In this document: positions 44,778-54,244 of the stretch, piece after piece
Layout: every line of letters starts with the position of its first letter
How positions within the stretch are numbered: the stretch's first letter is position 1
Source: Ruminococcus flavefaciens
GTDB taxonomy: Bacteria; Bacillota; Clostridia; Oscillospirales; Ruminococcaceae
DNA length: 64,000 nucleotides
Assembly: GCF_900143025.1 (NCBI RefSeq)
Contig: NZ_FRCT01000006.1
Coordinates: 127,083 to 191,082 of the forward strand
Direction of reading: 5' to 3'
The notes under the pieces: generated by a model
Told to the model about the DNA's origin: nothing
The model's input: only the letters and a program-made list of their open reading frames with translations
Database searches by the model: none
Program-made: the position numbers and the translations under genes

Positions 44778-44817
44778 ATACTTACAGACAAAAAACGAAC
44801 ATAAAACGGAGGAAACA

Positions 44818-45780
44818 ATGGCAGAACCCAGAAGAAGGATACGCTTCAAAAGTATAGCTATACTTGAAGCTGTTATAATATTGATACTTACGATCGCGCT
44901 TATATGGATAGCGTTCATACGCGGAAAAGATGATGCAGTTCCCGCAAATGCAAAATCGAAGGGACCCGATGTGCGCAGGAGAGCGGTCATCGAGAAGGAA
45001 GAGACCTTCTACCAGTTTGACGGCAAGAAGATACTTATGCACGACGGCTCCTACGGCGAGATATTCGTACCTGTTTATGCAGATGTTCCTGCGTGTACGC
45101 TTGATCTCAACAAGCTCACCATGAGGAACGGCTATGCATATTATACTGAAAACGGCGAGGTATCTTCCGTAAACGGCATAGATGTTTCGGAGTTCCAGGG
45201 CGAGATCGACTGGGAGCAGGTAAAGCAGGCAGGCATAGAATTTGCTATAATCCGCGTGGGATACCGTACCTACGGAGGCGGAGTCGTTACATATGACGAG
45301 CAGTTCAGGAACAATATCGAGGGAGCTCTTGCGCAGGGCATTAAGGTAGGAGCATACTTCTATTCACAGGCGACTACAGCGTCGGAAGCTGTTGATGAGG
45401 CTGATGCCATAATAGATGCGCTGAAGGGCTATGATATCACATACCCTGTAGTATACGACTGGGAGCTTGTATCGGGAGATGCGGCTCGTACAGATGATGT
45501 AAGTGTGGAAGCGCTTGCAGACTGCTGTGTGTCTTTCTGTGAAAGAGTAAAGGACTCGGGATATACGCCTATGGTATATCAGAACACCACAACAGCAATG
45601 AAAAAGCTTGATCTGCCAAGAGTAAAGGACTACGACTTCTGGCTTGCCGAATACAGTGACAAGCCGTCCTACTATTATGACTATAAGATATGGCAGTACA
45701 CAAATTCGGGCAAGGTACCGGGAATTGAGGGCAATGTAGACCTTAATATATGCTTTGCTCCATACGGCGGCAAGAAATGA
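44818..45780 (+). CDS. GH25 lysozyme (membrane-anchored muramidase)
   Basis: The 320-residue protein starts behind ACGGAGGAAACA. A single helix at about 12-32 anchors it in the membrane, followed by a spacer (about 35-118). A GH25 domain (about 119-318) has the catalytic Asp motif GIDVSEFQGEIDW and barrel motifs IIRVGYRTYG, YFYSQ, PVVYDWE and IWQYT. GH25 enzymes cut beta-1,4 bonds between MurNAc and GlcNAc. It is probably for wall remodelling. A terminator follows immediately. Confidence 0.92.
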   Translation: MAEPRRRIRFKSIAILEAVIILILTIALIWIAFIRGKDDAVPANAKSKGPDVRRRAVIEKEETFYQFDGKKILMHDGSYGEIFVPVYADVPACTLDLNKLTMRNGYAYYTENGEVSSVNGIDVSEFQGEIDWEQVKQAGIEFAIIRVGYRTYGGGVVTYDEQFRNNIEGALAQGIKVGAYFYSQATTASEAVDEADAIIDALKGYDITYPVVYDWELVSGDAARTDDVSVEALADCCVSFCERVKDSGYTPMVYQNTTTAMKKLDLPRVKDYDFWLAEYSDKPSYYYDYKIWQYTNSGKVPGIEGNVDLNICFAPYGGKK

Positions 45781-45783
45781 TAC

Positions 45784-45810
45784 AAGGCGGACTTTTAGTC
45801 CGCCTTTTTA
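45784..45810 (+). terminator. Terminator after the GH25 gene
   Basis: Stem AAGGCGGACT/AGTCCGCCTT followed by TTTAT. Confidence 0.85.
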
Positions 45811-45837
45811 TTTGTTATGGGGATGATACAAAACGAA

Positions 45838-45861
45838 AAGGGCGCACTTGTGTGCGCCCTT
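45838..45861 (-). terminator. Terminator downstream of the ireB gene
   Basis: Stem AAGGGCGCACA-type arms (AAGGGCGCAC/GTGCGCCCTT) with a short loop; on the minus strand TTCGTTTTG follows. Confidence 0.7.
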
Positions 45862-45903
45862 AAACTAACCGTTATACACTGACCGCTGCTCACTGAAAAG
45901 CGA

Positions 45904-46149
45904 TCAAGCGTTCAGATATGATCTTACAAGAACCTGTAAAAGCTCGTCACGGTCGATGTGACGGATAAGGCTTCTTGCGTTGTTGTAGGTTGTGATGTAT
46001 GTAGGATCCTCTGAAAGGATATAGCCTACTATCTGATTGACGGGATTATATCCCTTCTGAGTGAGAGCGTCATAGATGATAGTAAGATTTTTTTTCAGCT
46101 CTGCTTCTCTGTCTTCATTAACTGAGAATGTCATAGTCTTATCGAACAT
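45904..46149 (-). CDS. ireB: IreB-family regulatory phosphoprotein
   Basis: The ATG at 46149 follows GGGAGGCTGATATT, giving 81 residues, the family's usual length. The sequence fits IreB/UPF0297 throughout ([57 protein letters not shown]). In Enterococcus faecalis IreB is phosphorylated by the PASTA kinase IreK and modulates cell-wall antibiotic tolerance. It is often near alaS and ruvX, but neither is present here. Confidence 0.9.
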   Translation of the reverse strand: MFDKTMTFSVNEDREAELKKNLTIIYDALTQKGYNPVNQIVGYILSEDPTYITTYNNARSLIRHIDRDELLQVLVRSYLNA

Positions 46150-46373
46150 AATATCAGCCTCCCGATTTGTGGAATACTTCTGGTGAAACGCGAATGGATC
46201 AAACAAGAAGCTTATAATTATTATAACCTAAAATCAGCGGCAATGCAAGGGTATACGAGAATTTTTCCCGATTTGACCGAATTTCACTGATTATTTTATT
46301 GATTTTGCACATCTGAGACAGTTTGAAAGCGGCAATTTCCACAGAAATCCTGCGAAATGAGCAGTAAATGGCA

Positions 46374-46910
46374 CTATTTTTGTTTTATTATTTCGCATAC
46401 AGCGACCACATATTTCCCCTCGTCGATAATATACTGTCTGAAACGGCAGTTCTCCATATTTGAGATTATCTCATCTCCCGAAAAGCTGAATTCCACAGTA
46501 TCCATAGGGTAGGAGACACCGATGCCTATTGCCTTTACATAGGCTTCTTTAAGCGTCCACAGCCTGAAAAACAGCAGATCTTTTTCCTCATCGGGGGCAT
46601 TTTCATACATTGCCTTCTCGTTATCCGAAAATACGCGCTTAATGACGTTGGGACGATGCTCTCTTACTCCTTCGCAGTCTATCCCACATTCATAGTCCGA
46701 GATAATACAGGCAACGATACCATTTGCGTGGGAGAGATTATAATGTATGTCGGGACGCTCCGCAAGAGAGGGCTTACCCATTTTGTTCTTGGTTATGGGC
46801 GTAGCTTCACTGTATTCCACGCATCTAAGCCTGAGAGCCTCTCTGAGCATTTTGTGAGCGTAGGTATGGAGCTCTTTTTTATCGGTATTTGTCAAAGAAA
46901 TCATAAGCAT
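46374..46910 (-). CDS. 4'-phosphopantetheinyl transferase (Sfp type)
   Basis: A run of nearby starts exists (GTG 46919, ATG 46916, 46910, 46904); the ATG at 46910 is best spaced from AGGTG. About 178 residues. Sfp-type signatures include NLSHANGIVACIIS, GIDCE (Mg-binding Asp and Glu) and FFRLWTLKEAYVKAIG. The enzyme moves phosphopantetheine from coenzyme A to a serine on acyl or peptidyl carrier proteins. No NRPS/PKS gene is in the window, so the target carrier is elsewhere. Confidence 0.85.
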   Translation of the reverse strand: MLMISLTNTDKKELHTYAHKMLREALRLRCVEYSEATPITKNKMGKPSLAERPDIHYNLSHANGIVACIISDYECGIDCEGVREHRPNVIKRVFSDNEKAMYENAPDEEKDLLFFRLWTLKEAYVKAIGIGVSYPMDTVEFSFSGDEIISNMENCRFRQYIIDEGKYVVAVCEIIKQK

Positions 46911-46961
46911 AATCATCACCTGTTACATTATATCACGTTTCGTACCTTTTTTGCAATATAC

Positions 46962-47030
46962 AGTGACAAATGTCACTGAAAAAGTGACAAACGTTATCTT
47001 GTTAGCAGATGCATTTGATGATAATATAAT
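46962..47030 (+). promoter_or_regulatory. Tandem AGTGACA-WW-TGTCACT operator and promoter of small membrane protein gene
   Basis: The perfect palindrome AGTGACA-AA-TGTCACT (46962-46977) is followed 21 bp later by an imperfect copy AGTGACAAACGTTATC (46983-46998), then -10 TATAAT at 47025-47030. Compare 43050-43086. Confidence 0.65.
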
Positions 47031-47072
47031 AGCAGAAAAGAACAAAGCGTTGACCCGAAAGGAGAGAAAAAT

Positions 47073-47315
47073 ATGATGTTTATTGTTATAACTCTTGTGA
47101 TAATAGGAATATGGGGCTGTTTAGCATTTATTGATACTTCAAAAACTGCCGAGGAAGATAAGGATAGGATAAAAAAAGCGGGTAAAATAGTTCTTATCAT
47201 AGTTATAGTCATTATAGTTGGAATATTGATTATCTTGAATTCCTTAGCCAATGCAGTAGGGGATATGTTTGGTTCCTGCTGTGATACGGCGGAGGGTATA
47301 GGAAGAATGGGCTGA
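47073..47315 (+). CDS. Small two-helix membrane protein
   Basis: This 80-residue protein starts behind AAAGGAGAGAAAAAT. Helix 1 is about 2-20 (MFIVITLVIIGIWGCLAFI), a charged loop (TSKTAEEDKDRIKKAGK) follows, and helix 2 is about 39-60. The tail has a vicinal Cys pair (GSCCDTAEG). No family is recognised. Its promoter shares the tandem AGTGACA operator with the Ig-like secreted protein gene, so the two may respond to the same signal. Confidence 0.75.
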   Translation: MMFIVITLVIIGIWGCLAFIDTSKTAEEDKDRIKKAGKIVLIIVIVIIVGILIILNSLANAVGDMFGSCCDTAEGIGRMG

Positions 47316-47454
47316 AGCTTTAATCAGGAATTCCGAATTATCAAATTACGTATAAATCAGTGCGGGCGAACAATGTTCGCCCCTGCATTTAGCTAAACGC
47401 TAAGGCTGACTAATGGCTCATTCTGCGGCTTGTTAGCCAAATATCACATGGGTA
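47316..47454. repeat. Intergenic segment with GGGCGAACA palindrome
   Basis: GGGCGAACA-A-TGTTCGCCC at 47364-47382 repeats the palindrome at 362-380 (one base differs). AGCTAAACGCTAAGGCTGAC follows. No gene seen. Confidence 0.6.
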
Positions 47455-47483
47455 TTGACAAACTCTGCCATTTGTTGTAAAAT
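47455..47483 (+). promoter_or_regulatory. Promoter of secA
   Basis: -35 TTGACA at 47455-47460, 17 bp, -10 TAAAAT at 47478-47483. Confidence 0.8.
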
Positions 47484-47545
47484 ATATTATGTGTATTTAT
47501 ACTATCAAGACCTACACTATTATAATGTAAAGGCGGAATAACAAA

Positions 47546-50305
47546 ATGGGTTTATTCAAAAACATTTTTGGTTCTAACGCTTATTCCAACAGAGAATTAA
47601 AGCGTATCGAGCCTATTAAAAATAAAGTTCTCGAACTGGACGAAGAGTATCAGGAGCTCTCCGATGCAGAGCTTAAAGCTAAGACTGCTGAATTTAAGGA
47701 GAGACTTGAGGATGGCGAGACTCTCGACGATATCCTCCCCGAGGCTCTTGCTACAGTAAGAGAAGCCGCATGGCGTGTACTTGAGAAAAAGCCTTATCCT
47801 GTACAGATAATCGGTGCTATCGTTCTTCATCAGGGACGTATCGCTGAAATGAAAACAGGTGAAGGTAAAACTCTCGTTGCCTGCGTTGCTTCATACCTCA
47901 ATGCACTTTCAGGTCTCGGCGTTCATGTCGTTACCGTTAACGATTACCTTGCTAAGACTCAGGCAGAGGAAATGGGTAAGGTACTCCGCTGGCTTGGACT
48001 TACAGTCGGCTGTATCCTTCACGGTCTCAACAACGAGCAGCGCCGTGCAGCCTACAACTGTGATGTAACCTATGCTACAAATAACGAGCTGGGCTTCGAT
48101 TACCTCCGTGACAACATGGTAACTCATAAGGAAGAACGTGTACAGCGTGCTCCTAACTTCGCTATCGTGGACGAGGTCGACTCTATCCTCATCGACGAGG
48201 CACGTACTCCTCTTATCATTTCAGGACGCGGCGACAAGTCAACAGACCTCTATGCTATCGTTGACCGCTTCGCAAAGACACTTACTTCAACTACTGTAGT
48301 TGAAATGGACGACAAGGTAGATCAGGAGTCTATCAACGATACTGCTGATTATATTATCGACGAAAAGGCTAAGACAGCTACTATCACACAGCGCGGTGTT
48401 AAGAAGGCTGAGCAGGCATTCAGAGTCGAGAACCTTATGGACTCCGAGAATATGACACTTCTTCACCACATCAACCAGGCTATCAAGGCTAACGGTGTTA
48501 TGAAGAACGATATAGACTACGTTGTAAAGGACGGCGAGATCATCATCGTTGACGAGTTCACAGGCCGTCTTATGATGGGACGTCGTTTCAATGACGGTCT
48601 CCACCAGGCTATCGAGGCTAAGGAAGGCGTTAAGATCAAGAGCGAGTCAAAGACTCTTGCTACTATCACTTTCCAGAACTTCTTCCGTCTTTACACAAAG
48701 CTCTCAGGTATGACAGGTACTGCTATGACTGAGGAAGACGAGTTCAAGGAGATCTACAAGCTCGATGTTATCGCTATCCCAACAAACAAGCCCGTTATTC
48801 GTATCGACCATAACGACCTTGTTTATACAACAGAAAAGGGCAAGTATGCCGCTATCATCGATAAGATCATCGAATGTCACGAGAAAGGTCAGCCTATCCT
48901 CGTAGGTACTGTTTCTATCGAGAAGTCAGAGCTCCTTTCCGCTATGCTCAAGAGAAAGGGCGTAAAGCACGAGGTCCTCAACGCTAAGCAGCACGCTAAG
49001 GAAGCTGAGATCGTTGCTCAGGCAGGTAAGTACGGTGCAGTTACTATCGCTACAAACATGGCTGGCCGTGGTACCGATATCATGCTTGGCGGTAACGCAG
49101 AGTTCCTTGCAAGAGCTGAACTGAGAAAGCGTGAGATCCCTGAGGAGATCATCGCTGAGGCTATCGGTTTTGCTGATACAGACAATCCGGAGATCATCGA
49201 AGCAAGAAAGCTTTATCGTGAGCTTTATGATAAGTATAATGCTGAGGTAAAGGAGAAGGCTGTTGCGGTTAAGGAAGCAGGCGGTCTCTATATCCTCGGT
49301 ACAGAAAGACATGAATCAAGACGTATCGACAACCAGCTCCGCGGACGTTCAGGACGTCAGGGCGACGAGGGTGAAAGCTGCTTCTTCCTCTCTGTAGAGG
49401 ACGACCTTATGCGTATCTTCGCAGGCGATCGTCTTGAAAATATGATGAGAACTCTCAACGTTGACGAGAATACTCCTATCGAGAGCAAGATGCTCACAAG
49501 GATCATCGAGTCTTCACAGAAGAAGGTCGAGGGTCAGAACTTCAGCGTAAGAAAGAACGTCCTCAATTACGACGACGTTATGAATACACAGCGTGAGATC
49601 ATCTACAAGCAGAGATCACAGGTTCTTGACGGTGAGGATCTCCACGAGAGCATACTCAAGATGATGGAAGATCTTATCAAGACTACTGTCGATACATACC
49701 TTGTTGATGATGAGGTCAAGGACGACTGGAATCTTGTGGGACTCAAGGAGCACTTCCTCGGCTGGCTCATCGGTCCTGAGGACCTTGCATTTGAGGAAGA
49801 TGAACTTGATGATGTATCCAAGGAGGATATCGTCAATGCCCTCAGCAATAAGGCAGGAGAGATCTATCAGGCTAAGGAAGCGGAATACGGCGCAGAGATC
49901 ATGCGTGAGCTTGAACGTGTTATCCTCCTGAAGGTAGTTGATACAAAGTGGATGGCTCATATCGACGATATGGAAGAGCTCAAGAAGGGTATCGGTCTCC
50001 GTTCATACGGTCAGAAGAACCCTGTTATCGAGTATCGTTACGAGGGCTTTGAGATGTTCGATGCTATGGTAGAGTCTATCCGTGAGGATACTATCCGTAT
50101 GCTCCTTACAGTAAAGCTCCAGAAGAACGAAGCTCCTGAGCGTGAGCAGGTTGCTAAGCCTGATGCTCCTAATGCAGGCGCAGGCGACGGAAGCTTTTCT
50201 GATGAGCCTGTTCGCTCTAAGAAAATAGGCGATAACGATCCGTGTCCATGCGGAAGCGGTAAGAAGTATAAAAAGTGCTGCAAGGCTAAGGACGCAGCAA
50301 AATAA
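47546..50305 (+). CDS. secA: Protein translocase ATPase SecA
   Basis: The 919-residue protein is a full-length SecA. Features: Walker A GEGKT in [18 protein letters not shown] (about 102-108), the peptide-binding crosslink domain, Walker [21 protein letters not shown], helicase motifs such as [10 protein letters not shown] and RGRSGRQGD, and the C-terminal zinc motif [13 protein letters not shown]. It drives pre-protein export through SecYEG and so serves all the secreted proteins in this window. The start is ATG behind AAAGGCGGAATAACAAA. Codons are strongly biased, as expected for a highly expressed gene. Confidence 0.98.
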   Translation: MGLFKNIFGSNAYSNRELKRIEPIKNKVLELDEEYQELSDAELKAKTAEFKERLEDGETLDDILPEALATVREAAWRVLEKKPYPVQIIGAIVLHQGRIAEMKTGEGKTLVACVASYLNALSGLGVHVVTVNDYLAKTQAEEMGKVLRWLGLTVGCILHGLNNEQRRAAYNCDVTYATNNELGFDYLRDNMVTHKEERVQRAPNFAIVDEVDSILIDEARTPLIISGRGDKSTDLYAIVDRFAKTLTSTTVVEMDDKVDQESINDTADYIIDEKAKTATITQRGVKKAEQAFRVENLMDSENMTLLHHINQAIKANGVMKNDIDYVVKDGEIIIVDEFTGRLMMGRRFNDGLHQAIEAKEGVKIKSESKTLATITFQNFFRLYTKLSGMTGTAMTEEDEFKEIYKLDVIAIPTNKPVIRIDHNDLVYTTEKGKYAAIIDKIIECHEKGQPILVGTVSIEKSELLSAMLKRKGVKHEVLNAKQHAKEAEIVAQAGKYGAVTIATNMAGRGTDIMLGGNAEFLARAELRKREIPEEIIAEAIGFADTDNPEIIEARKLYRELYDKYNAEVKEKAVAVKEAGGLYILGTERHESRRIDNQLRGRSGRQGDEGESCFFLSVEDDLMRIFAGDRLENMMRTLNVDENTPIESKMLTRIIESSQKKVEGQNFSVRKNVLNYDDVMNTQREIIYKQRSQVLDGEDLHESILKMMEDLIKTTVDTYLVDDEVKDDWNLVGLKEHFLGWLIGPEDLAFEEDELDDVSKEDIVNALSNKAGEIYQAKEAEYGAEIMRELERVILLKVVDTKWMAHIDDMEELKKGIGLRSYGQKNPVIEYRYEGFEMFDAMVESIREDTIRMLLTVKLQKNEAPEREQVAKPDAPNAGAGDGSFSDEPVRSKKIGDNDPCPCGSGKKYKKCCKAKDAAK

Positions 50306-50317
50306 GTAATATAAAGG

Positions 50318-50440
50318 GTCGGTATAACCGCGATACCCATATAGCAGTTTTGTACCTTCTGTTGAGGGAAACCCTTTTGAAAAAGGGGGCTTCCCCGATA
50401 AAAAGTATAGGCTGCCGTGTCGTTTCGGGGTTACTCCGTC
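50318..50440. repeat. MITE-like dispersed repeat, copy F
   Basis: The left end GTATAACCGCGATACCCATATAG and a right end reading GTATAGGCTGCCGTGTCGTTTCGGGGTTAC flank AACCCTTTTGAAAAAGGGGG and CTTCCCCGATAAAAAGTATA. It is a divergent copy that may also end the secA transcript. Confidence 0.6.
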
Positions 50441-50502
50441 CCTTTTATGCGTAAAGAGATCAATAGGCTTTATGAGAAAGAAAGGTTATATGAGGTGACA
50501 TT

Positions 50503-51480
50503 ATGAAAAAATACATTCTTCCAATTGTTGCACTTGCTCTTCTTACAGGCTGCGGAAAGGTAAGCGACGTAAAGGACACTGACAAGCCTATAAATATAGT
50601 TTCGGGTACGGTTGAGGGTACTACAAGAGATATCTCAACTACTGACACAGAAGCTACTACAGATGATGATACTGTTTCGGGAACTACAACAAAGACAGCA
50701 GGAAACAAGGTATCGGGAACAACAACTACCGCTAAGGCAGGTTCAAAGAAGTCTGCTGTTACCCGTGCAAACGGCGGCAGCGGCGGAGTTTACGGTACTA
50801 CAAGAGCTGTACCTGTTGCGCCAAAGTCAACTACAAAGACTAAGGCAACTACAGCAGCCACCACAACTCAGCCTGCTACACAGGCTCCGAAAGCAGATTT
50901 TGAGGATTGCAGCACTATTTCATTCGGTATTTCTGAAAATACTTCCAATAAGATAGATGTATCACGTCAGTACAACGACGGAAAGGCACGTTCATATCAG
51001 GTGCTAAGTGCAGACACCTCGGGAATTCAGGAGGCAATTAAGAAGGATCCGTCAAAGACTGTGAATGATTTTGTTATCAAGAATGACCTTGATTTTGACG
51101 GCTATCCTGATATATTCATTATTGAAAAGCCTGATGAACTCAACAAAACAGGTAAATACTACCGCTATGACCACGAGACAGGCAACTATCAGGCATGGCA
51201 GGAGCTTAACGGTATTCATTTTGAACTGAATGGAAATGCTGAGCTCAAGCAGCTGAAAACTACCGAGCAGAAGGAAGACGGCGGCTATGAGGAGAAGATA
51301 TATGTCTGGAATGAGCAGAAACAGCTCGTTATTCTGAAATATACCCATAAGTATAAGTCGGGAGATTCATTCCTTATAGATTATGTGGATTATGATAATA
51401 ACGGTGCTGAGATACTCAGAGAGACCCGTGACGAGAACGGCAGTCTTGTAGGCGGCAATAATGAGGAGACTAAGAGTTAA
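50503..51480 (+). CDS. Thr-rich-linker lipoprotein with calcium-type loop
   Basis: The 325-residue lipoprotein starts behind ATGAGGTGACATT; the lipobox is LLTGCG (about 12-17). Residues 25-135 are Thr/Ala/Gly-rich linker. The C-terminal domain (about 140-310) contains KNDLDFDGYPDIFII, like FG-GAP/EF-hand-type calcium loops, and beta strands with repeated tyrosines. Function unknown. It sits alone between copy F and a terminator. Confidence 0.8.
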   Translation: MKKYILPIVALALLTGCGKVSDVKDTDKPINIVSGTVEGTTRDISTTDTEATTDDDTVSGTTTKTAGNKVSGTTTTAKAGSKKSAVTRANGGSGGVYGTTRAVPVAPKSTTKTKATTAATTTQPATQAPKADFEDCSTISFGISENTSNKIDVSRQYNDGKARSYQVLSADTSGIQEAIKKDPSKTVNDFVIKNDLDFDGYPDIFIIEKPDELNKTGKYYRYDHETGNYQAWQELNGIHFELNGNAELKQLKTTEQKEDGGYEEKIYVWNEQKQLVILKYTHKYKSGDSFLIDYVDYDNNGAEILRETRDENGSLVGGNNEETKS

Positions 51481-51502
51481 TAAGCCTTTCTTGTGTTATT
51501 AT

Positions 51503-51531
51503 GGACTGTACCATATATGGTGCAGTCCTTT
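51503..51531 (+). terminator. Terminator after the lipoprotein gene
   Basis: Stem GGACTG.ACCATA / TATGGT.CAGTCC followed by TTTGCTG; T-run is short. Confidence 0.65.
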
Positions 51532-51618
51532 GCTGTAATCAAAACGGTGGCAGGACAGCAGCAGAAAATGCTGCCCCGTGATGAATAAAGACTTATCAAA
51601 TAAATGGGAGATATTATT

Positions 51619-52386
51619 ATGAGCGGATACAGTGCCTTTGCACGTTATTATGACGAGCTTACGGCGAATATAGACTATAAACGCCGAGGGGAGTTTTTCC
51701 ACGGCATAATACAGAAATTCAAGACCACCAAGGAGAATATCCTCCTTGACCTTGCCTGCGGTACGGGAAGTATCTCGGAGGTAATGGCTGGTCTTGGGTA
51801 TGATGTTATCGGCGTTGACAACTCCGACGAGATGCTGGGTATCGCTCTTGATAAGAAGTTCGACAGCGGACTGAATATACAGTATCTGTGTCAGGATATG
51901 CGAAAGCTGGATATGTTCGGGACTGTGGATATTACCGTCTGCGCTCTTGACAGCATAAATCATCTGGCAAGCCTTGACGATGTAAGGAAGGTGTTCGAGA
52001 ATGTTGCCTTTTTCTCGGAGCAGGACGGACTTTTCATATTCGATGTGAATACTCCCTACAAGCACCGCGAAATACTGGCGAATAATACCTTTACTTACGA
52101 AACGGAGCACGTTTACTGCGTATGGGAGAATACTCTTGACCCCGATACTCTTGAAGTAAAAATGCAGCTGGAGTTCTTCGAGCTGGAGGAAAACGGACTT
52201 TATTCACGAAGCTCCGACGGTTTCTCAGAAAAGGCTTACAGCGAAGAGGATATCGAGAGACTGTTGAGTGAGTGCGGATTTGAGGTGCTGGGAAAGTACG
52301 GCGATGATACTTTGGAGCCTCCCTGCGAGACCTCACAGCGTATAGTATATGCCGCAAGATGTATCAGAAGCGGTCAGAAATATTGA
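51619..52386 (+). CDS. Class I SAM-dependent methyltransferase
   Basis: The ATG at 51619 follows ATGGGAGATATTATT (255 residues). The Rossmann methyltransferase motifs are clear: motif I LLDLACGTGSISE (about 38-50), acidic loop VDNSDEMLG, and motif IV region ITVCALDSINHL. The target (small molecule, protein or RNA) is not identifiable. It lies 13 bp before hslO, so they form an operon with the HAD phosphatase gene. Confidence 0.85.
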   Translation: MSGYSAFARYYDELTANIDYKRRGEFFHGIIQKFKTTKENILLDLACGTGSISEVMAGLGYDVIGVDNSDEMLGIALDKKFDSGLNIQYLCQDMRKLDMFGTVDITVCALDSINHLASLDDVRKVFENVAFFSEQDGLFIFDVNTPYKHREILANNTFTYETEHVYCVWENTLDPDTLEVKMQLEFFELEENGLYSRSSDGFSEKAYSEEDIERLLSECGFEVLGKYGDDTLEPPCETSQRIVYAARCIRSGQKY

Positions 52387-52399
52387 AAGGATAAGGAAA

Positions 52400-53272
52400 A
52401 TGGGTAATTTATACAGAGCTATCTCTGCTGACGGTTCAGCGTTTGCAGAGGTTCTTGATGCAAAGGATATAGTTTCGGAGATAGAGCGCATACACAAGAC
52501 ATCAGCTGTTATCACTGCGGGTCTTGGAAGGCTTACTGTAGCCGCTTCCCTTATGGGATATATGCTCAAAGGCGATGACGACAGCGTGACTCTGCGAGTT
52601 GACGGCGGCGGTCCTTCGGGACAGCTTGTGGCTGTTGCTGACAGCCGCGGAAACGTAAAGAGCTGCGTGAACAATCCTGTTGTGGAGCTTCCGCTCAATG
52701 CTCAGGGAAAGCTTGATGTAGGCGGAGCTGTTGGCAGGGACGGTACTTTGTCCGTAGTCAAGGATATGGGACTCAAAGAGCCCTATGTTGGCGTTATACC
52801 ACTTGTTTCAGGCGAGATAGCAGAGGATATCGCAAGCTATTATGCTACGAGCGAGCAGATACCTACTGTGTGCAGTCTCGGTGTGCTTGTAAATCCCGAC
52901 CTTACTGTAAAGGCAGCAGGCGGATTTCTTGTGCAGCTCCTGCCCTTTGCAGATGAGAAGTGCATAGATATAATCGAGAAGAATGTGGCTAAGATACGTC
53001 CTGTTTCGCAGATGCTGGACGAGGGCATAACTCCCGAGGAGATAGCAAATATGCTCCTTGATGGTCTTGACCCTAATGTGCTGGATACTGCCGAGCCTGT
53101 TTATAAGTGCGATTGCAGCCGTCAGCGCACAGAAAAGGTACTCATCAGTATCGGCAAGGACGAGTTAAGATCAATTGCTGACGAGGGTAAGGATACTTCC
53201 GTTAGCTGTCATTTCTGCGGTAAGGAGTATGTATTCACTCCTGAGGAGATACGCGGACTCATAGAGGAGTGA
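52400..53272 (+). CDS. hslO: Redox-regulated chaperone Hsp33
   Basis: The ATG at 52400, behind AAAGGATAAGGAAA, gives 290 residues. An upstream in-frame ATG would overlap the methyltransferase gene. The Hsp33 fold is recognisable (LRVDGGGPSGQLVAVAD, GVIPLVSGEIAEDIASYY). The C-terminal zinc switch is complete: CDC (about 244-246) and CHFC about 30 residues later. Oxidation of these cysteines releases zinc and activates the holdase against unfolded proteins. It fits an anaerobe needing oxidative-stress protection. Confidence 0.95.
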   Translation: MGNLYRAISADGSAFAEVLDAKDIVSEIERIHKTSAVITAGLGRLTVAASLMGYMLKGDDDSVTLRVDGGGPSGQLVAVADSRGNVKSCVNNPVVELPLNAQGKLDVGGAVGRDGTLSVVKDMGLKEPYVGVIPLVSGEIAEDIASYYATSEQIPTVCSLGVLVNPDLTVKAAGGFLVQLLPFADEKCIDIIEKNVAKIRPVSQMLDEGITPEEIANMLLDGLDPNVLDTAEPVYKCDCSRQRTEKVLISIGKDELRSIADEGKDTSVSCHFCGKEYVFTPEEIRGLIEE

Positions 53273-53276
53273 TACA

Positions 53277-53918
53277 ATGAAAACAGCTGTATTTGACCTT
53301 GACGGCACTATTGCGGATACTATCTGCGACCTGGGCGATGCGGTGAATTACGGGCTTGAAAGACTGGGCTGTCCCACACATGATTACGAAGCCTATAAGA
53401 AAATGGTGGGAAACGGTGCGAAAAAGCTCTGTGAAAGGGCACTTCCCGAAGATAAAAAGGACAAGTCTGCGGAGCTGCATAAGCTGTTCAAGGAGTACTA
53501 TTCTCAGCACTACCTTGACAAGACTAAGCTGTATGACGGGATGAAGGAGACAATGGAGAAGCTGCAAAGCAGAGGTGTTGTGCTTGCTGTGGCTACAAAT
53601 AAGCCTGAGGACGTGGCAAGAGAAATAATCTGGGAGCTTCTGCCGGATATCGGCTTCGTTAAGGTGCTTGGCGGTGTGGACTACAGACCTGTAAAGCCCG
53701 ACAGTGCTATACTTATCGAGATATTCTCGGTTCTGCCCGATGAGGAGAACGAGGTATACATGATAGGCGACAGTAATGTGGATATTCGGACTGCCAAAAA
53801 TGCAGGCATCGCTTCTATCGGCTGTGCATGGGGCTTTCGCGGACGCGAGGAGCTTGCTGCCGAGGGCGCGGACTTTATCGCTGAGAAGCCTTCGGATATC
53901 GCGGATATTATTTTATAA
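53277..53918 (+). CDS. HAD-superfamily phosphatase (phosphoglycolate phosphatase-like)
   Basis: The 213-residue protein starts 4 bp after hslO. HAD motif I FDLDGTIADT has both Asp residues, with Lys in YRPVKPDS and motif IV IGDSNVDIRTAKNAG. The cap domain is the alpha-helical C1 type of Gph/PpaX proteins. Likely substrates are phosphoglycolate or pyrophosphate; not decided by sequence. A terminator follows at 53987. Confidence 0.85.
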   Translation: MKTAVFDLDGTIADTICDLGDAVNYGLERLGCPTHDYEAYKKMVGNGAKKLCERALPEDKKDKSAELHKLFKEYYSQHYLDKTKLYDGMKETMEKLQSRGVVLAVATNKPEDVAREIIWELLPDIGFVKVLGGVDYRPVKPDSAILIEIFSVLPDEENEVYMIGDSNVDIRTAKNAGIASIGCAWGFRGREELAAEGADFIAEKPSDIADIIL

Positions 53919-53986
53919 GTGGTCAGTTGATAGTGCTTAGTGATAAAAACAAGAGCGTAAGCAAAAATGCAAATTATGATCTGTAG

Positions 53987-54013
53987 GGAACGCCGTCTCG
54001 GCGTTCCTTTTTT
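53987..54013 (+). terminator. Terminator of the methyltransferase-hslO-HAD operon
   Basis: Stem GGAACGCCG/CGGCGTTCC, loop TCT, followed by six Ts. The 200 bp after it (to 54214) are AT-rich with no gene seen. AAAACCATTGATTA at about 54083 also occurs at 562. Confidence 0.9.
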
Positions 54014-54214
54014 GCAGGGGTGAATTTGGGTTCGTGTGAAAATCTTTCTATAAGAGGGGCAAAAAACGACAAAAATCAATGCAAAACCATTGATTATCAA
54101 AAAATTTTTTTGGTTTTCTATGTTTTGCATAAATCATGGTACTTGATTTTGTACATCGTGACAATTATTTCTGTAGAGGGGAAAATCAATTTTCAGTTAA
54201 TGGTACATAATGAA

Positions 54215-54240
54215 AAAGCCGCTGCGATCGCAGCGGCTTT
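54215..54240 (-). terminator. Terminator downstream of the GH53 gene
   Basis: Perfect palindrome AAAGCCGCTGCGA/TCGCAGCGGCTTT, 4 bp past the stop; on the minus strand it runs into TTTTTC. Confidence 0.85.
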
Positions 54241-54244
54241 GGTG

